Shown: positions 47,883 through 47,938 of the stretch, piece after piece | Layout of the letters: the number at the start of each line of letters is the position of its first letter | Numbering within the stretch: position 1 is the stretch's first letter | From: Cryobacterium inferilacus | Lineage (GTDB): Bacteria; Actinomycetota; Actinomycetes; Actinomycetales; Microbacteriaceae | Direction of reading: 5' to 3' | Assembly (NCBI RefSeq): GCF_019599185.1 | Contig: NZ_JAIEUL010000026.1 | Location: forward strand, 1-47,938 | Length of the DNA: 47,938 nucleotides | The notes under the pieces: model-generated | Told to the model about the DNA's origin: nothing | Seen by the model: only the letters and a program-made list of their open reading frames with translations | The model's database searches: none | Made by a program: the position numbers and the translations under genes

Positions 47883-47938
47883 GGGTCTCGACGGGCTCGA
47901 CCAGCGATACGGGCTCGACCAGCGATACCGGCTCGGCC
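47883..47938. repeat. Degenerating half-element with 18-base tandem units
   Basis: GGTCTCGACGGGCTCGACC is followed by CAGCGATAC and repeats of GGCTCGACCAGCGATAC every 18 bases or so, ending at the window edge. The period and core match the tandem repeat inside oleBC. Confidence 0.8.

Larger units (their letters stand above)
47549..47938. other. 390-base non-coding region at the right edge
   Basis: After the deaminase leader (47549-47575) the rest, from about 47636, is repeat sequence of one palindromic family. No protein frame or RNA gene is supported. The family probably continues beyond the window. Confidence 0.75.

Noticed and set aside
115..47938. CRISPR array, from the regularly spaced short repeats
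   Set aside because: The repeat families are dispersed or immediately tandem, with no unique spacers of uniform length and no cas gene.
1..47938. tRNA, rRNA, integrase, transposase, toxin-antitoxin or phage-defence genes
   Set aside because: None was seen on either strand; every sizeable coding region is accounted for by metabolic, regulatory, transport or envelope genes.

Overview
The window is a GC-rich, densely coded chromosome segment from a Gram-positive actinobacterium, most likely a Microbacteriaceae member (Cryobacterium-like). The reasons are the protein types (CebEFG-like uptake system, Micrococcus-type OleA/OleBC/OleD, F420-type oxidoreductase, actinobacterial PutA), the many GTG starts and ATGA/GTGA gene overlaps, the short LacI operators and the lack of any tRNA, rRNA, IS element, integrase or CRISPR. 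It reads as ordinary chromosome, not a mobile island. The genus is inference.

Layout. 1-6500: HAD phosphatase, serS, a diacylglycerol-kinase-like lipid kinase, a small membrane protein, pheA and pgm. 6590-9470: three exported or membrane-anchored cell-wall-type proteins (two paralogous amidase-like proteins, one with a TIG domain, and a VanY-like D,D-carboxypeptidase). 9537-10232: NAD(P)-binding reductase. 10326-16141: a beta-glucoside (cellobiose-type) system: twin LacI operators around a consensus promoter, binding lipoprotein, two permeases, GH1 beta-glucosidase, CebR-like LacI. 16198-20346: F420-type oxidoreductase, orphan DNA methyltransferase, GNAT, lipoate ligase with unusual domain order, alpha/beta hydrolase. 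20576-22446: MarR-MFS pair. 22451-28961: L-rhamnose catabolism (LacI; rhaM, rhaI, rhaD, rhaB). 28989-32701: membrane protein, DJ-1/PfpI protein, a LysR-type HTH stub, and lldR-lldD. 32885-35679: rocD, a guanidino-group hydrolase and a divergent Lrp, an arginine-to-glutamate module. 35749-37604: 7-TM protein with YtrA-type GntR; YdeI-like protein. 37913-42644: head-to-head olefin genes oleA-oleBC-oleD. 42903-47548: putA and an adenine-deaminase-type gene. 47549-47938: palindromic repeats.

Themes. (1) Three families of intergenic repeats. One is a 66-base nested hairpin present three times, with compensatory changes in its inner stem and two copies inside the rhamnose operon. One is a GCAGGAGTTATGCC element. 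One is the TTGGTCGAGCTTGTCGAGACC element, whose sequence also forms the repeated LVEPxP linker joining OleB to OleC. (2) About fifteen genes have a TANNNT-like -10 box 6-8 bases before the start codon and no Shine-Dalgarno, so leaderless transcription looks like the default for lone genes; several such boxes overlap the stop codon of the preceding gene. (3) Most catabolic operons carry a visible local operator. No plainly new large system was found. The best candidates for new biology are the hairpin family, the repeat-derived OleBC linker, the probable arginine dihydrolase feeding RocD, the permuted lipoate ligase, and the LysR stub.
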